This document shows positions 7,740 to 15,750 of a stretch of DNA of 64,000 nucleotides, piece by piece. The notes below the pieces were generated by a model. That model made no database searches. It was not told where the DNA came from and saw only the letters and a list, made by a program, of their open reading frames with translations. Position 1 is the stretch's first letter. The number at the start of each line of letters is the position of its first letter. This stretch comes from Streptomyces sp. CBMA29 (GTDB lineage Bacteria > Actinomycetota > Actinomycetes > Streptomycetales > Streptomycetaceae): the NCBI RefSeq assembly GCF_014596445.1, contig NZ_MECL01000199.1:1-64000 (forward strand). The letters run 5' to 3'. A program made the position numbers and the translations under genes.

Positions 7740-9098
7740 TCACACCCCGTGCGGGGTCCCGAGGCCGACGCGGCGCAGCGTCGTGGACGCGAGGGCGACG
7801 GCCGCGGCCAGAAGACAGACGGCGCCGAAGGCCGCGAAGAGAACCCCGCAGCCCCAGGCGGCGACGGTGAGGCCGACCGCGGGGAAGAGGACGGGGGCGA
7901 GGCCGAGGGCGCACAGGGTGCTGACGGAGGTGACCCGGCCGAGGTAGCGGGGTTCGGTGACGGTCTGGACGAGGGCGCCGGTGAGCGTCGAGGTGAGGCC
8001 GCTGCCGACACCGACGACCGCGCCGAGCACGACGGCGGACGCCAGCGTGGGGGCGTAGCCGAGGGCGGCGGTGCCCGCCGCGGTGAGGAGCAGGGCGCAG
8101 GACATCACCAGTCCCGCCCGCGGCGGCCCCGACCCGACGGTGAGCAGCAGGGCGGCGCCCGCCGCGCCGACGCTGAAGGCGCTCGCCATCCACCCCATGC
8201 CGGAGGCGCCCCAGCCGCGCTCGTCGGCGAGCAGGACGAGACCGGCGGCGACCGGTCCGCTGAAGCACATCTCGCTGAGGCCGACCACGACGACCAGCGG
8301 GCCGAGCAGCGCGTGCCGCCGTATGTACCGCAGACCCTCGCCGGACTCCCGCAGCAGGGAAGGGCGTTCGGCCTCCCGTACGGCGACGGGTTCGGCCGTC
8401 CGCACCGTCAGCAGCAGGGCCAGCGACGCGGCGAACAGGACCCCTGCGGCGGTGAAGGCGCCCGCCGCGCCCCCGGCGGCGAGGACGACGCCCGCGAGCA
8501 GCGGGCCGACGGCGTTGCTCAGCCGGATGGACAGTCCGCGCATCCCGTTGACCCGCGCGAGCTGATCGTGGGTGGTGATGCGCGGCGGAAGCGCACCGAC
8601 CGCGGGCATGAACACCGCGTCCACGACGCCGAAGACCAGCGCCACGGGGATCAGCAGCCACAGGCCCGGCGTGGTCGCGACGAGCATCAGGGCGGCGGCG
8701 AGGATCACCGCGCAGCGGGTGGCGTCGCTGGCGACGGCGACCCTGCGGGGGCCGAAGCGGTCGGCGACCGCTCCCCCGCCGAGCATCAGCACGGCCCGCG
8801 GCAGAGCGCCCGCCGCGATCACCAGGCCGACCTGGGAGGGCCCTGCCACGCGGGTGGCCGCCCAGGTCAGGGCGAGGAAGTACAGCAGATCACCGGTGAC
8901 GGACGCGGTGTACGCGGTCAGCCAGCGCAGCACGTTCGCGTCGCGGTAGGCGGGCGAGCCGTCGGCAACCGGTACGGCCGCGACCGGTACGGACCCGGCG
9001 GGTACGGACCCGGCCGCCGTACCCGTATCGGCCCCTGCCCCGCACAACTCCCCCGCGCCCGCCTCGCTTATCGCGCCGGTCGCCTCCGGCCGGCTCAT
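7740..9098 (-). CDS. MFS transporter (efflux type)
   Basis: 452 residues. A hydrophilic Gly/Ala-rich N terminus of about 45 residues precedes twelve hydrophobic segments. The motif GGAVADRFGPRRV between segments 2 and 3 is the MFS signature. The overall pattern resembles macrolide-efflux-like (MFS_3) exporters. The start codon overlaps the stop of the ArsR gene (ATGA), so repressor and pump are translated together; the repressor probably controls the pump through the upstream palindrome. Substrate unknown. Confidence 0.88.
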   Translation of the reverse strand: MSRPEATGAISEAGAGELCGAGADTGTAAGSVPAGSVPVAAVPVADGSPAYRDANVLRWLTAYTASVTGDLLYFLALTWAATRVAGPSQVGLVIAAGALPRAVLMLGGGAVADRFGPRRVAVASDATRCAVILAAALMLVATTPGLWLLIPVALVFGVVDAVFMPAVGALPPRITTHDQLARVNGMRGLSIRLSNAVGPLLAGVVLAAGGAAGAFTAAGVLFAASLALLLTVRTAEPVAVREAERPSLLRESGEGLRYIRRHALLGPLVVVVGLSEMCFSGPVAAGLVLLADERGWGASGMGWMASAFSVGAAGAALLLTVGSGPPRAGLVMSCALLLTAAGTAALGYAPTLASAVVLGAVVGVGSGLTSTLTGALVQTVTEPRYLGRVTSVSTLCALGLAPVLFPAVGLTVAAWGCGVLFAAFGAVCLLAAAVALASTTLRRVGLGTPHGV

Positions 9099-9766
9099 GC
9101 GTCGCCCTCGTCGTCCGGCTGCGCGGTCTGCGGCTCGTCCGGCGGCTCGTCCGGCTGCGCGCCCGGTGCCGCTGTCAGCGGCGCGACCGTGCCGGGGACG
9201 GGGAAGACCTGGAGCTGGAGCGCGACCGGTACGGCGCCCTCGACCGGATGCTCCGCCTCCTCGCGGAGCCGGGCGAAGACCTCGAAGATCTCCGCCTTCA
9301 CGCGGCCGGCCCGCTCGGGCGTGAGCCACAGGACGAAGTCGGCGTACGCGCTGACGTCGAGCCATTCGCGCGGGAGCAGCGGGATCTCGTCGGCGGCCCT
9401 GCGCAGCCGGTCGACCCCGGCGAGGGCGACGGCGTGCGCGTATGGGCGGCCCGCCTCGCGTTCCTCCGGCGGACCGCTCGCCGGGTCGTGCTGCGACTGG
9501 CGGTGCGCGGCCCGCCACCACCGCTCGCGCCCGGTGCCGCGCCCCGGCTCCTCCACGATGAGCCCGCCGAGGGCGAGCCGCCGCAAGTGGTAGCTGGCGG
9601 AGCCGGGGTTGATGCCCAGTTCGTCGGCGACGCGGGTCGCGGTGGACGGCCCGCGCTGGCGCAGCATCGTCAGCACATTGATCCGCAAGGGGTGCGCGAG
9701 GACCCGGAGGGCGGCGGTGTCGAGCCGTACGTCCGCTTCCGGTTCCGGCGGGGAGTCGTCGGTCAT
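9095..9766 (-). CDS. ArsR-family winged-helix transcriptional regulator
   Basis: 223 residues. The winged helix (about residues 15-80: RVLAHPLRINVLTMLRQRG ... STATRVADELGINPGSASYHLRRL) is of the ArsR/HTH_20 type; the rest is a ligand domain with an acidic Pro-rich tail. There is no cluster of metal-binding Cys/His, so an organic ligand is more likely than a metal. First gene of the regulator-MFS operon, with a palindromic operator immediately upstream, so autoregulation is likely. Confidence 0.88.
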   Translation of the reverse strand: MTDDSPPEPEADVRLDTAALRVLAHPLRINVLTMLRQRGPSTATRVADELGINPGSASYHLRRLALGGLIVEEPGRGTGRERWWRAAHRQSQHDPASGPPEEREAGRPYAHAVALAGVDRLRRAADEIPLLPREWLDVSAYADFVLWLTPERAGRVKAEIFEVFARLREEAEHPVEGAVPVALQLQVFPVPGTVAPLTAAPGAQPDEPPDEPQTAQPDDEGDA

Positions 9767-9783
9767 GCGCCGACCCTAAACCC

Positions 9784-9811
9784 ACAACAGTTCTTTCGAA
9801 AGAGTTGTTGT
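9784..9811. promoter_or_regulatory. 28-bp palindromic operator upstream of arsR-MFS
   Basis: The site has a perfect core TCTTTCGAAAGA and outer arms ACAACA / TGTTGT, broken only by two mismatched pairs on each side. It ends 17 bp before the ArsR start codon, overlapping where its promoter must lie. The carotenoid oxygenase gene ends nearby on the same strand, so the site serves only the ArsR-MFS unit. Confidence 0.75.
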
Positions 9812-9850
9812 GAGACAGATCGGCGCGGGACCGGCCGGGGCGCTCCCCCC

Positions 9851-11389
9851 TCAACTCACCGTCGGCACCCAACTCCCGTGGAGGCCGAGCGGAATGGTGG
9901 CCGGGAGGTGGATCCTGGCCAGCGGGGCGGCCGTGAAGTCCTGGGCGGACAGGATGACGAGGTCGGCCGCGCCTCGGTCGGGGTTGTGGACGTAGGACAG
10001 GACGTAACCGTCGTCCTCGGCCTTCGTGTGCTCGTGCGCGGGGACGAAGACCGGCTCGCTCACGGCCGCGTCCTTCGGGAAGCGGTGCGTCTGGGTGGTG
10101 CCGCGCAGCAGGTCGTGCTTGATGAGCGCGTTGCCGAAGCGGGTGTCCGGCGGCACACCGTCCAGCGTCTCGTACGCCGTCCACATCGCGGCTGCCGTGG
10201 CGGCGTAACCGTAGCGGTGGCGGCGCGAGACCAGGCTCTCGCGGATGCGGGGGAACTCCTGCGGGCGGTCGTCGATCCGCCACGGGCGGGCCCGGCCGCG
10301 CTCCAGGTCGATCGTCAGCCGGTCGAGCCGGGGGGTGCCGAGCGCCGAGGGGCCGTCGCTGAGGGTGCCACGGCCCGCCGCGAAGAAGGGCGCGGGGAAG
10401 GTGATGAAGTCGACGACCACCGAGTGCCCGTCGTCGTAGGCGTTGAGCGTGTGCGAGTAGTACGAGCCGGGGTCGGCCTCGAACCAGCGGACCCGGCCGC
10501 CCCCGCGCGGCATCACCCCGACCCGCGCCGGGTGCGTGTCGTTCCAGACGTACGGCACGATCGCGCCCGCCTCGGCCGCCGCCGCGTCGAAGGTCACCGG
10601 GGTGTCGAAGATGATCACGTACCGCTCGGTGAGCGCGAAGTCGTGCATCATCGGGCTGTCCGCGACCGGAATCCTCGTGGTCCGAACGACCTTCCCCGTG
10701 TGGTCGATCACCAGGTGACGGACATGGTCCCAGGTCGGGTAGTACGTGATCGCGTGCAGTTCGTCCGCCCGCTCGTCGTACTTGGTGTGCGCGGTGAACG
10801 CCCCGCTGAGCGTGCCGCCGAAGTCGTACGGACGGACGGTGTTCAGCTCCTCGTCGAGTTCGTACGGCATCGGGCCGCTCTCCTGGACCGCGAGGACCTT
10901 GCCCTTGTACGGGATCACGTGCGTGTTGTTCGCGAAGTCGTCGTCGGGCACGGGGCCGTGGTAAGGCTCCCCCAGTTGCGCGGCGACGCCCGCCGACCTC
11001 ACCCAGCGGTTGCGGTACCACTCGGCGCGGCCGTCCCTGAGGCGTACGCCGTGCACCATGCCCTGGCCGAGCATCCAGTGGTGGGTCCGCGGGTCCTCCA
11101 GGCCCAGCACATTGGGGCCGTTGCGCAGATAGCGGCCGTCGAGGGCGGCCGGTATGCGGCCGGTCACCGGCAGGTCGAAGGCGGTGACCTCCTCGGCGGC
11201 CGGCGCGAAGGCGCCCTTCAAGAAGGGGTAGGGGACAGTGTCGCCGCCCGCGGCGCCGGTCCCGGTCCGCCGCCCGCCCGAGCGGGCCTCGGCGACGCCC
11301 GCGCCGCTCAGCGCGACCGCCCCGCCGATCGCCGCCGCCGCGCCCCCGCGCAACATCGTCCTTCGCGTGCACCGCGTGAGATCCGTCAT
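9851..11389 (-). CDS. Carotenoid oxygenase (RPE65/CCD family), Tat-exported
   Basis: 512 residues. A twin-arginine signal (RRTMLRGGAAAAIGG ... VAEARS) points to export folded, probably with its iron. The four Fe(II)-binding histidines are recognisable in their usual settings: AHTKYDE, MMHDFALT, YSHTLNAYDDG and the C-terminal LHGSWVP. The family cleaves carotenoid, apocarotenoid or stilbene double bonds using O2. No carotenoid biosynthesis genes lie nearby, so an extracellular plant or lignin-derived stilbene-like substrate is possible (inference). An isolated gene between the GH92 operon terminator and the ArsR operon. Confidence 0.92.
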   Translation of the reverse strand: MTDLTRCTRRTMLRGGAAAAIGGAVALSGAGVAEARSGGRRTGTGAAGGDTVPYPFLKGAFAPAAEEVTAFDLPVTGRIPAALDGRYLRNGPNVLGLEDPRTHHWMLGQGMVHGVRLRDGRAEWYRNRWVRSAGVAAQLGEPYHGPVPDDDFANNTHVIPYKGKVLAVQESGPMPYELDEELNTVRPYDFGGTLSGAFTAHTKYDERADELHAITYYPTWDHVRHLVIDHTGKVVRTTRIPVADSPMMHDFALTERYVIIFDTPVTFDAAAAEAGAIVPYVWNDTHPARVGVMPRGGGRVRWFEADPGSYYSHTLNAYDDGHSVVVDFITFPAPFFAAGRGTLSDGPSALGTPRLDRLTIDLERGRARPWRIDDRPQEFPRIRESLVSRRHRYGYAATAAAMWTAYETLDGVPPDTRFGNALIKHDLLRGTTQTHRFPKDAAVSEPVFVPAHEHTKAEDDGYVLSYVHNPDRGAADLVILSAQDFTAAPLARIHLPATIPLGLHGSWVPTVS

Positions 11390-11602
11390 CGGTCCGACTC
11401 CCCGTTTCCCGCTGTCCGGTCAGGTCACCGCGACCGCGGCGCCTTCAACGACCCTCCCGCGCCGCGGGGTTCCGGGTCACTGCGGCCCGCGCCCGAACGG
11501 GGGTGGGGACAGCCCCACCGGGACATCCCTGACGCGGGGGCCGAAGAACCGGGGCAGGGAACACGACCGGAAACGCGGCCGGGAACGCGGTCCGGAACGC
11601 GG

Positions 11603-11635
11603 CCGGGGGCCGCGACATGGTGTCGCGGCCCCCGG
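11603..11635 (-). terminator. Intrinsic terminator of the GH92 operon
   Basis: A perfect 15-bp stem (CCGGGGGCCGCGACA and complement) with a 3-nt loop lies about 30 bp beyond the stop codon of the first GH92 gene. Just downstream are imperfect repeats of AACGCGGyCGG; the rest of the 11390-11662 gap shows nothing else. Confidence 0.85.
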
Positions 11636-11662
11636 TCTCACACGGGTCGTACGAGACGCGGG

Positions 11663-14600
11663 TCAGTGCCCGTGGCCTCCCTTCCCCTGCTGTGCCAGCA
11701 GTTCGACCTCGGTCAGCGTCGTGGACGCGGCACCGTTGTTGGCGGTCACCACCAGGCGGTACGTGGAGTACGCGCCGGGGTGGGCGATCTGGAACGGCCG
11801 GGTCTGGAGGCGGCTGTCGAAGCTCTCGCCGCTCCTGGAGTCCAGCGTGCTCCAGTGCTTGCCGTCGGTCGTGCCCTGGAGCTGCCAGCTCTTCGGGTCC
11901 TGGGCCGCGGTGCTGCCGGAGGTCAGGGTGTAGAAACCGGCCTGCTTCTTCGCCGAGCTCCCGGTGAAGGTGTACTGCACCGTCGGGTCGGCGGCCGGGA
12001 AGGTCACCGCGGTCTTCGAGGTGTTGTCGAAGAGCGCGGCGACATCAGTGCCGTCACCGGACGTCGCGGTGCCGAGGTCGGGACCTGTCAGGTCCGCGAG
12101 CGGCTGCGGCGCCTTGCCCGCCGGGGTCAGCGACGCGGGCAGCGCGTCCTTGCCCGTGCCCCACTTGGACGGCTTGGAGCCCATGGTGAAGTCCAGGCGC
12201 GCGCCGGACGAGAGCTGGCTCTGCGTCAGGTACACCTTGTTCCACGCCTTGCCGTTGACCTTCAGCGACTGCACGTAGATGTTGCTGCTGCTGTTGTTCG
12301 GCGCGTTGACGACGATGCTCTTGCCGTTGTCCAGGTGGATCGTCGCCTTGGTGAACAGCGGGGAGCCGATCACGTAGTTGTCGCTGCCGACCTGGAGCGG
12401 GTAGAAGCCCAGCGCGCTGAAGATCTGCCAGGTGGCGGTGGCGCCGTTGTCCTCGTCACCGGGGAAGCCCTGGCCGATCGAGCTGCCCGTGAACAGCCGC
12501 CGGGTGGCCTCGCGCACGACGGCCTGGGTCTTGGCCGGGTCGCCCGCGTAGTCGTACATGTAGGGGATGGCGAACGACGGCTGGTTGCTCAGGCCGAGTT
12601 CACCCATCCGGACGTCGCGGGCCTCCAGCATCTCGTGGATGGTGCCGCCGTAGCCGCCCGCGTCACCGTCGGCGGTCTCCTGAGTGGTGAAGAACGCGTC
12701 GAGCTTCTTCTCCAGGCCCTTCTGGCCGCCGTAGAGCGCGGCGAGGCCGTTCGGGTCCTGCGGCACCGTGAAGGCGTAGTTCCAGGCGTTGGTCTCGGTG
12801 TACTCGTTGCCCCACTGCTGCGGGTCGTACTGGGCGTCGGGGACGCGCCACGAGCCGTCGGCCTTGCGGCCCTCGAAGAAGCCGACGCCGGTGTTGAACA
12901 GGTTGGTGTAGTTCTGCGCGCGGCCCAGGAAGTACGCGGACTCCTCCTGGTAGCGCTGCCGGTCGGCCTTGGAGGTGTGCGGGTCCTTGGCGAGTTTGGC
13001 GGCCATGGTGGCGATGCCGTAGTCGTTGATGTAGCCGTCAAGCGACCACGAGACGCTGCCGTCGACCGAGGTGTTGGTGTATCCGGTGAACACCGAGGTG
13101 TCCAGGCCCTTGCGGCCGACACCGCCGGCGGTCGGGAACACCGTGGCGTTCTTGACCGCGGCCTCGTAGGCCGCCTTGGCGTCGAAGTTGTCGACACCCT
13201 TGGCCAAGGCGTCCGCGAAGGCGACGTCGGAGCTGGTGCCGGTCATCAGGTCGGCGTAGCCCGGCGAGGACCAGCGCGAGATCCAGCCGCCGTCCTTGTA
13301 CTGCTGCACGAATCCGTCGGCGAGTTCACCCGCGGTCTTCGACTCCAGCAGCGAGTAGGCGGGCCACTCGGTGCGGTAGGTGTCCCAGAAGCCGTTGTTG
13401 ACGTAGACCTTGCCGTCCACGATCTTCGCGCCGGTCTCGGCGGGCGTGTTGGCGCCGGTGGCCTTGGAGAACGGGCTGGCGTACTTGTACACCGGCTTCC
13501 TGGCCGTACCGGTGTTCTCGGAACCGGAGTTGGGGTACAGATTCATCCGGTACAGGTTCGAGTACAGCGTGGTGAGCTGGTCGTCGCTGGCGCCCTGGAC
13601 CTCGACCTTGCCCAGCTTGGCGTTCCACAGCCGCTCGGCGCTCTTCTTGACGCTGTCGAAGGACGTGCCCTGCGGGATCTCCAGGTCCAGGTTCTTCTTC
13701 GCCTGGTCGGCGCTGAGGAACGAGGTGGCCAGGCGCATCGTCACGGTCTTGCTCTTGGACGTGTCGAACTGCGCGTAGCCGGTGACGTTGTCGCGGCCCT
13801 GTCCGGTGACCTTGGTGGCCGTACCGGGGGTCCGGTCGAACTCGGCGTGCACGAACATCCGCGTCGCGGCCTCGCCGCCGCCGATGTTGACGTCCGAGAA
13901 GCCGTCCAGGGTGCCCTTGGCGGCGTCGAAGGTCAGGCCGCCGTTGTTGTTCACGTTGTCGAAGAGCAGGTCGCCGTTGTCACCGGGGAAGGTGAAGCGG
14001 TAGACGGCGGAGTGGTCGGTCGGTGCTATCTCGGCCTTGATGCCGTTCTTGAACGTGACGCCGTAGTAGTGCGGCTGCGCGACCTCGTCCTTGTGGTCGA
14101 AGGCCAGCGCCCGCTTGCTCCGGTTCAGGTCCGGGGTGCCGGACACCGCGGACGGCATCACCTGGAAGGTGTCGCGGTCGCCCATCCACGGGCTGGGCTC
14201 GTGGCTGATGCCGAGCGCCTGGAGCGTCGGCAGGTTGTCGGCGTTGTTCTGGGCCGCGTAGCTGTACTCCCAGCTCGTCGAGCCCGCGTCGGTGACCGGC
14301 GTGAAGAAGTTGAAGCCGTTCGGGACCGCGGTCAGCGGCAGGTTGTTGCCGCGCGAGAAGGAGCCGGAGGCGTTGGTGCCGCGCCGGGTGTCGACGTGCT
14401 CGGCGTAGCTCTTCGCGGTGGGCGCCGGTGCGGCGCCGATGGTCAGGTCGTCGATCCAGCCCTTGAACTGGGTGGACGCGCCCGCCTCGGAGCTGCCCGC
14501 CGGGTCGTCGTAGCCGAGCAGGACCCGGTCGATCGTCTTGCCCGCGGCGACCTTGCCGATCGCGGAGACGACGGCGTTCCACTGCGAGGCGTAGAGGATC

Positions 14601-15634
14601 TTGCCCGCGCCCTGGCCCTGCGGGCTGAGCGTCGTGCCGTACTCGTCGAGCGCCGGGTTCCGCAGCTTGCTCAGGTACGTGCCGTCGGTGAAGTGCAGGT
14701 CTATGGAGGCGTACGTGCTCGGGTACTTCAGGTCGCCGCCGGTCAGCTCGGGGAAGATGTCGTACGAGAGCTGGGTGTTGCGGCTGACCGGGATGCGCAC
14801 CTTGTAGAGCTTGTTGTAGGCGTGCACGGCGCCGGACTTCGTGTGGGTGCCCGAGTACTGGAGCGCCTTCAGGCCGCTGAAGCCGACACTCGGCTTCACG
14901 TTGGGCCCGGAGGCGGGGCCCTTGCCGACCTCGGTGGTCATGCCCGCGACGGGCGTCGGCGCCGGGGAGCCGTCGGACAGGATGAGGTCCGCGAGCTGCA
15001 CGATGTCGCCGCTGTTGTTGGCCGAGACGTTCAGCCGGTAGTAGCGGTGCGGCGCGGGGTCGGCGACGTCGTAGATGGTGGACTTGTACCGGCCGCTGAA
15101 CTTCACGCCGCTACGGGTGTCCACCGTCGTCCAGGTGCTGCCGTCGTCGGAGCCCTGGAGGGTGAAGTCCTTCGGGTCGCGCTCCGGCGAGTCGTTCGCG
15201 GACGTCAGCGCGTACTTCTTGACCGTCACGTCCTCGGACAGCTTGTACTGGAGCCAGCCGGTGTTCGCGAACGTGAGCCACTTGGTGTTGGCGTCCTCGT
15301 CGGCCGCGTTCTTCGCGACCTCGTTCGGCGGATTGTCCGAACTGGCCGTGACCTCGGCGATCTTGTCCTTGACGCTGCCGGCCAGCACCGGGAGGGTGCC
15401 CGCGGTCACGCCGGAGACCAGGGGGTTGCCCTTGGCGTCGGTCTCGGCGGTGCTGCTCCACGTGGGCTGCGTGTCGCCGGACTCGAAGGAGGTGGTGAAG
15501 GCGGGGGCGCCGCCCGACCTGGCCGCGTCCGCGTCCGCGTGCGCCACGGCGGACGCCGGCACGGTCAAGGTCATCGATACCGCGCCTGCCAGCAATGTTC
15601 TGGTGAGGGTGCGGCGAAGTGGGCCACGTCTCAT
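11663..15634 (-). CDS. Secreted GH92 alpha-mannosidase with two F5/8-type C domains
   Basis: 1323 residues. The start is the ATG before RRGPLRRTLTRTLLAG with an AAAGG ribosome site; a longer frame upstream is Pro-rich noise. An Arg-rich Sec signal peptide ends around VAHADA. Order: discoidin (F5/8 type C) domain at about 70-220, a jelly-roll segment, the GH92 N-terminal domain from about 415 (TRRGTNASGSFSRGNNLPLT), the (alpha/alpha)6 catalytic domain including GFPGDEDNG (the metal/catalytic loop, usually GNDDxG in relatives) and a second discoidin domain at the C terminus. GH92 enzymes are calcium-dependent exo-alpha-mannosidases acting on N-glycans or yeast mannan. Two carbohydrate-binding modules suggest action on insoluble or clustered glycans. 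Downstream gene of a two-GH92 operon. Confidence 0.92.
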   Translation of the reverse strand: MRRGPLRRTLTRTLLAGAVSMTLTVPASAVAHADADAARSGGAPAFTTSFESGDTQPTWSSTAETDAKGNPLVSGVTAGTLPVLAGSVKDKIAEVTASSDNPPNEVAKNAADEDANTKWLTFANTGWLQYKLSEDVTVKKYALTSANDSPERDPKDFTLQGSDDGSTWTTVDTRSGVKFSGRYKSTIYDVADPAPHRYYRLNVSANNSGDIVQLADLILSDGSPAPTPVAGMTTEVGKGPASGPNVKPSVGFSGLKALQYSGTHTKSGAVHAYNKLYKVRIPVSRNTQLSYDIFPELTGGDLKYPSTYASIDLHFTDGTYLSKLRNPALDEYGTTLSPQGQGAGKILYASQWNAVVSAIGKVAAGKTIDRVLLGYDDPAGSSEAGASTQFKGWIDDLTIGAAPAPTAKSYAEHVDTRRGTNASGSFSRGNNLPLTAVPNGFNFFTPVTDAGSTSWEYSYAAQNNADNLPTLQALGISHEPSPWMGDRDTFQVMPSAVSGTPDLNRSKRALAFDHKDEVAQPHYYGVTFKNGIKAEIAPTDHSAVYRFTFPGDNGDLLFDNVNNNGGLTFDAAKGTLDGFSDVNIGGGEAATRMFVHAEFDRTPGTATKVTGQGRDNVTGYAQFDTSKSKTVTMRLATSFLSADQAKKNLDLEIPQGTSFDSVKKSAERLWNAKLGKVEVQGASDDQLTTLYSNLYRMNLYPNSGSENTGTARKPVYKYASPFSKATGANTPAETGAKIVDGKVYVNNGFWDTYRTEWPAYSLLESKTAGELADGFVQQYKDGGWISRWSSPGYADLMTGTSSDVAFADALAKGVDNFDAKAAYEAAVKNATVFPTAGGVGRKGLDTSVFTGYTNTSVDGSVSWSLDGYINDYGIATMAAKLAKDPHTSKADRQRYQEESAYFLGRAQNYTNLFNTGVGFFEGRKADGSWRVPDAQYDPQQWGNEYTETNAWNYAFTVPQDPNGLAALYGGQKGLEKKLDAFFTTQETADGDAGGYGGTIHEMLEARDVRMGELGLSNQPSFAIPYMYDYAGDPAKTQAVVREATRRLFTGSSIGQGFPGDEDNGATATWQIFSALGFYPLQVGSDNYVIGSPLFTKATIHLDNGKSIVVNAPNNSSSNIYVQSLKVNGKAWNKVYLTQSQLSSGARLDFTMGSKPSKWGTGKDALPASLTPAGKAPQPLADLTGPDLGTATSGDGTDVAALFDNTSKTAVTFPAADPTVQYTFTGSSAKKQAGFYTLTSGSTAAQDPKSWQLQGTTDGKHWSTLDSRSGESFDSRLQTRPFQIAHPGAYSTYRLVVTANNGAASTTLTEVELLAQQGKGGHGH

Positions 15635-15750
15635 GGGTGTTGCCTTTCTGCTTGCGGCTCCGGGTTGTGCTCCGGGACGTTCCGTTACGGGTGCGGGTGC
15701 CGCGGTGGGTACAGGTGCGGGTTCAGGTGCGGGTTCAGGGGCGTCACTCG

